Shown here piece after piece: positions 4,881 through 6,266 of a stretch of DNA of 6,266 nt. This DNA comes from Candidatus Aminicenantota bacterium (GTDB lineage: Bacteria > Acidobacteriota > Aminicenantia > UBA2199), in the NCBI GenBank assembly GCA_030671465.1, contig DAOVIP010000121.1, forward strand, positions 1 to 6,266, written 5' to 3'. The translations under genes and the position numbers were made by a program. The notes under the pieces are model-generated. The model was given only the letters and a program-made list of their open reading frames with translations. It was not told where the DNA came from and searched no databases. Within the stretch, counting starts at the first letter, position 1. Each line of letters begins with the position of its first letter.

Positions 4881-6266
4881 TCAGGAAAAAAAGAAAACAG
4901 TTGCTGCAGTTTTATATGTTCAGTGATATCATTGCCATCGTTATTGCCTTTAACCTGACCTTCTGGGTTCGCTTTCATTCGGGGCTCCTCGGTGCCCCGA
5001 AGGGGATTCCCCACTATAGCCTATACCTGCTGGTGATTCCCCTGCTGGTGATTATCCAGGTCCTGTATTTTTCCTACCAGGGTTTTTATGAGTTGAAACT
5101 AAGGCGAAACCGGCTTGATGATCTGTTTTTGGTCATGCTGAACACTGTTATCTCTTCGTTTTTCATTATCCTTATCATCAGTTATTTAAGAAGTTACAAT
5201 TTTATTGATTTTGAAATTTCTCATGTGTATTTGTTTATATATATTCCTCTGAGCACCGCATTGGTATTTTGCCTGCGGTTAGTGATTTTCAATGTGTTTA
5301 ATAATTTTTTTATTAAGAAAAACGGAGTATCCAGGATTTTGATTGCCGGGACCGGAGATATGGCGGTGATGGTTTCGGAAAAGCTGAAGAAATATTCCCA
5401 TTTTGGCATTGAAGTGATTGGCTTTTTGAGTTCGGAAAACCGGAAAAATGTGCTGGGAAAATACGAGGACCTGGAAAGGATCGTTCGAAAACATGGCGTT
5501 ACCGATCTTTTTATTACGCTCTCGTTGAAGGAATACGAATCCATCATGAATTTAATCAAAACCGGCAACAACCTTTTTCTGGATATCAAGCTGGTTCCCG
5601 ATATTCTCCAGCTTACTTCCCTGAAAGCCGGTATGGAGCACCTGGAGGGAATTCCCACCATAAATCTGGGGGATATTCCCCTTCACGGATACCGGCTGGG
5701 TATCAAGAGGATTTCCGACCTGGTTTTCAGCCTGGTCGGGATTATTTTATTGCTCCCGTTTTTTGGCTTGATTGCCCTGTGGATCAAGCTGGATTCCCGG
5801 GGGGCGGTGTTTTATACCCAGTGGCGGGTCGGACTTGACGGAAAACATTTTAATATCATAAAATTCAGAACCATGATCGAAAATGCCGAAAAGAAAACCG
5901 GGGTAATCTGGTCTCCTGCCGATGACAAAAGAATTACCCGAATCGGCTGTTTTTTAAGGAAATTTTCCATTGATGAATTGCCCCAATTGTTCAATGTCCT
6001 GAAGGGGGATATGAGTTTGGTGGGTCCCAGGCCTGAAAGACCGGAATTCGTGGAAAAATTTAAAAATGATATTCCCAAATATATGTTACGTCACCGGGTA
6101 AAAACCGGGATAACCGGCTGGGCCCAGGTACATGGCCTGCGCCAGAATACACCGCTGGATAAGCGGATTGAATTTGACATCTATTATATTCAGAACTGGA
6201 CTTTAAAACTGGATCTGGAAATACTATGGAGAACCATTTTAAAATTTCGATTTATCGATAAAGGCA
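4877..6266 (+). CDS. Polyprenyl-phosphate sugar phosphotransferase (WcaJ/WbaP type), 3' end cut by window edge
   Basis: The frame is open from ATG at 4877, overlapping the glycosyltransferase stop by four bases, to the right edge (463 codons). The N-terminal half has four membrane segments at about residues 13-33, 48-67, 84-104 and 116-138, then a Rossmann-like domain starting RILIAGTGDMA (153-163). The C-terminal catalytic domain is complete in its key motifs: KRISD (277-281), a membrane-reentrant helix with Pro294, QWRVGLDGKHFNIIKFRTM, the catalytic Asp366-Glu367 pair in IDELPQLFNVLKGDMS, VGPRPERPEF (382-391) and GITGWAQVHGLRQN. The family moves a sugar 1-phosphate, commonly glucose or galactose 1-phosphate, from UDP-sugar to undecaprenyl phosphate, the first committed step of exopolysaccharide, capsule or O-antigen synthesis at the inner membrane. 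The ending FRFIDKG fits the usual family C-terminus, so only a few codons seem to be missing. The sugar donor cannot be told from sequence. Confidence 0.92.
   Translation, partial: MIRKKRKQLLQFYMFSDIIAIVIAFNLTFWVRFHSGLLGAPKGIPHYSLYLLVIPLLVIIQVLYFSYQGFYELKLRRNRLDDLFLVMLNTVISSFFIILIISYLRSYNFIDFEISHVYLFIYIPLSTALVFCLRLVIFNVFNNFFIKKNGVSRILIAGTGDMAVMVSEKLKKYSHFGIEVIGFLSSENRKNVLGKYEDLERIVRKHGVTDLFITLSLKEYESIMNLIKTGNNLFLDIKLVPDILQLTSLKAGMEHLEGIPTINLGDIPLHGYRLGIKRISDLVFSLVGIILLLPFFGLIALWIKLDSRGAVFYTQWRVGLDGKHFNIIKFRTMIENAEKKTGVIWSPADDKRITRIGCFLRKFSIDELPQLFNVLKGDMSLVGPRPERPEFVEKFKNDIPKYMLRHRVKTGITGWAQVHGLRQNTPLDKRIEFDIYYIQNWTLKLDLEILWRTILKFRFIDKG

Noticed and set aside
5221..5661. Minus-strand open frame of 146 codons
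   Set aside because: It lies wholly opposite the phosphotransferase gene, whose membrane and Rossmann-like regions read clearly in the plus strand; the antisense product is Ser/Phe/Arg-rich with no recognisable features.

Overview
This is a bacterial chromosomal segment of moderate base composition, roughly mid-40s % GC by eye. Shine-Dalgarno sites are strong AGGAGG types and intergenic spaces are short. Minor type IV pilins of the PilV/PilW/PilX/FimT kind, a ComEA-type DNA-binding protein and a polyprenyl-phosphate sugar-phosphate transferase locus suggest a free-living diderm. Acidobacteriota-like or former Deltaproteobacteria-like lineages would fit, but nothing here fixes the phylum.

Layout. 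(1) Positions 1-2751, minus strand: a tightly packed operon of four pilin-like genes. In transcription order these are a PilV-like pilin (2751-2359), a PilW-like pilin (2343-1651), an unusually large PilX-like protein (1651-293) and a FimT/GspH-like pilin (300 to beyond the left edge). Three have a canonical Gly|Phe processing site with Glu at +5; the PilX-like protein lacks Glu+5. (2) Positions 2752-3076: a 325-base divergent regulatory region with a long inverted repeat, sigma-54-like elements facing both ways and a small palindrome running into the comEA ribosome binding site. (3) Positions 3077-3370, plus strand: comEA, a secreted helix-hairpin-helix DNA-binding protein, followed by a hairpin. 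(4) Positions 3424-3660: a 78-residue protein resembling DUF6429, followed by a textbook intrinsic terminator. (5) Positions 3777-6266 and on: a new transcription unit with a GT4 glycosyltransferase of the WbaZ-like type, overlapping by four bases a membrane polyprenyl glycosylphosphotransferase (WcaJ/WbaP-type) that runs to the right edge and is probably only a few codons short of its stop.

How it fits together. The minor pilins would form the tip or priming complex of a type IV pilus, and ComEA would bind incoming DNA in the periplasm. Their head-to-head arrangement suggests a natural-transformation module controlled from one shared region. The right third is the start of an exopolysaccharide, capsule or O-antigen locus: the phosphotransferase would load the first sugar phosphate onto undecaprenyl phosphate and the GT4 enzyme would add a later sugar. 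I see no RNA genes, CRISPR arrays, insertion sequences or phage genes. I did not find a clearly new system. The most distinctive points are the enlarged PilX-like protein, the structured divergent region and the nearly leaderless glycosyltransferase transcript.
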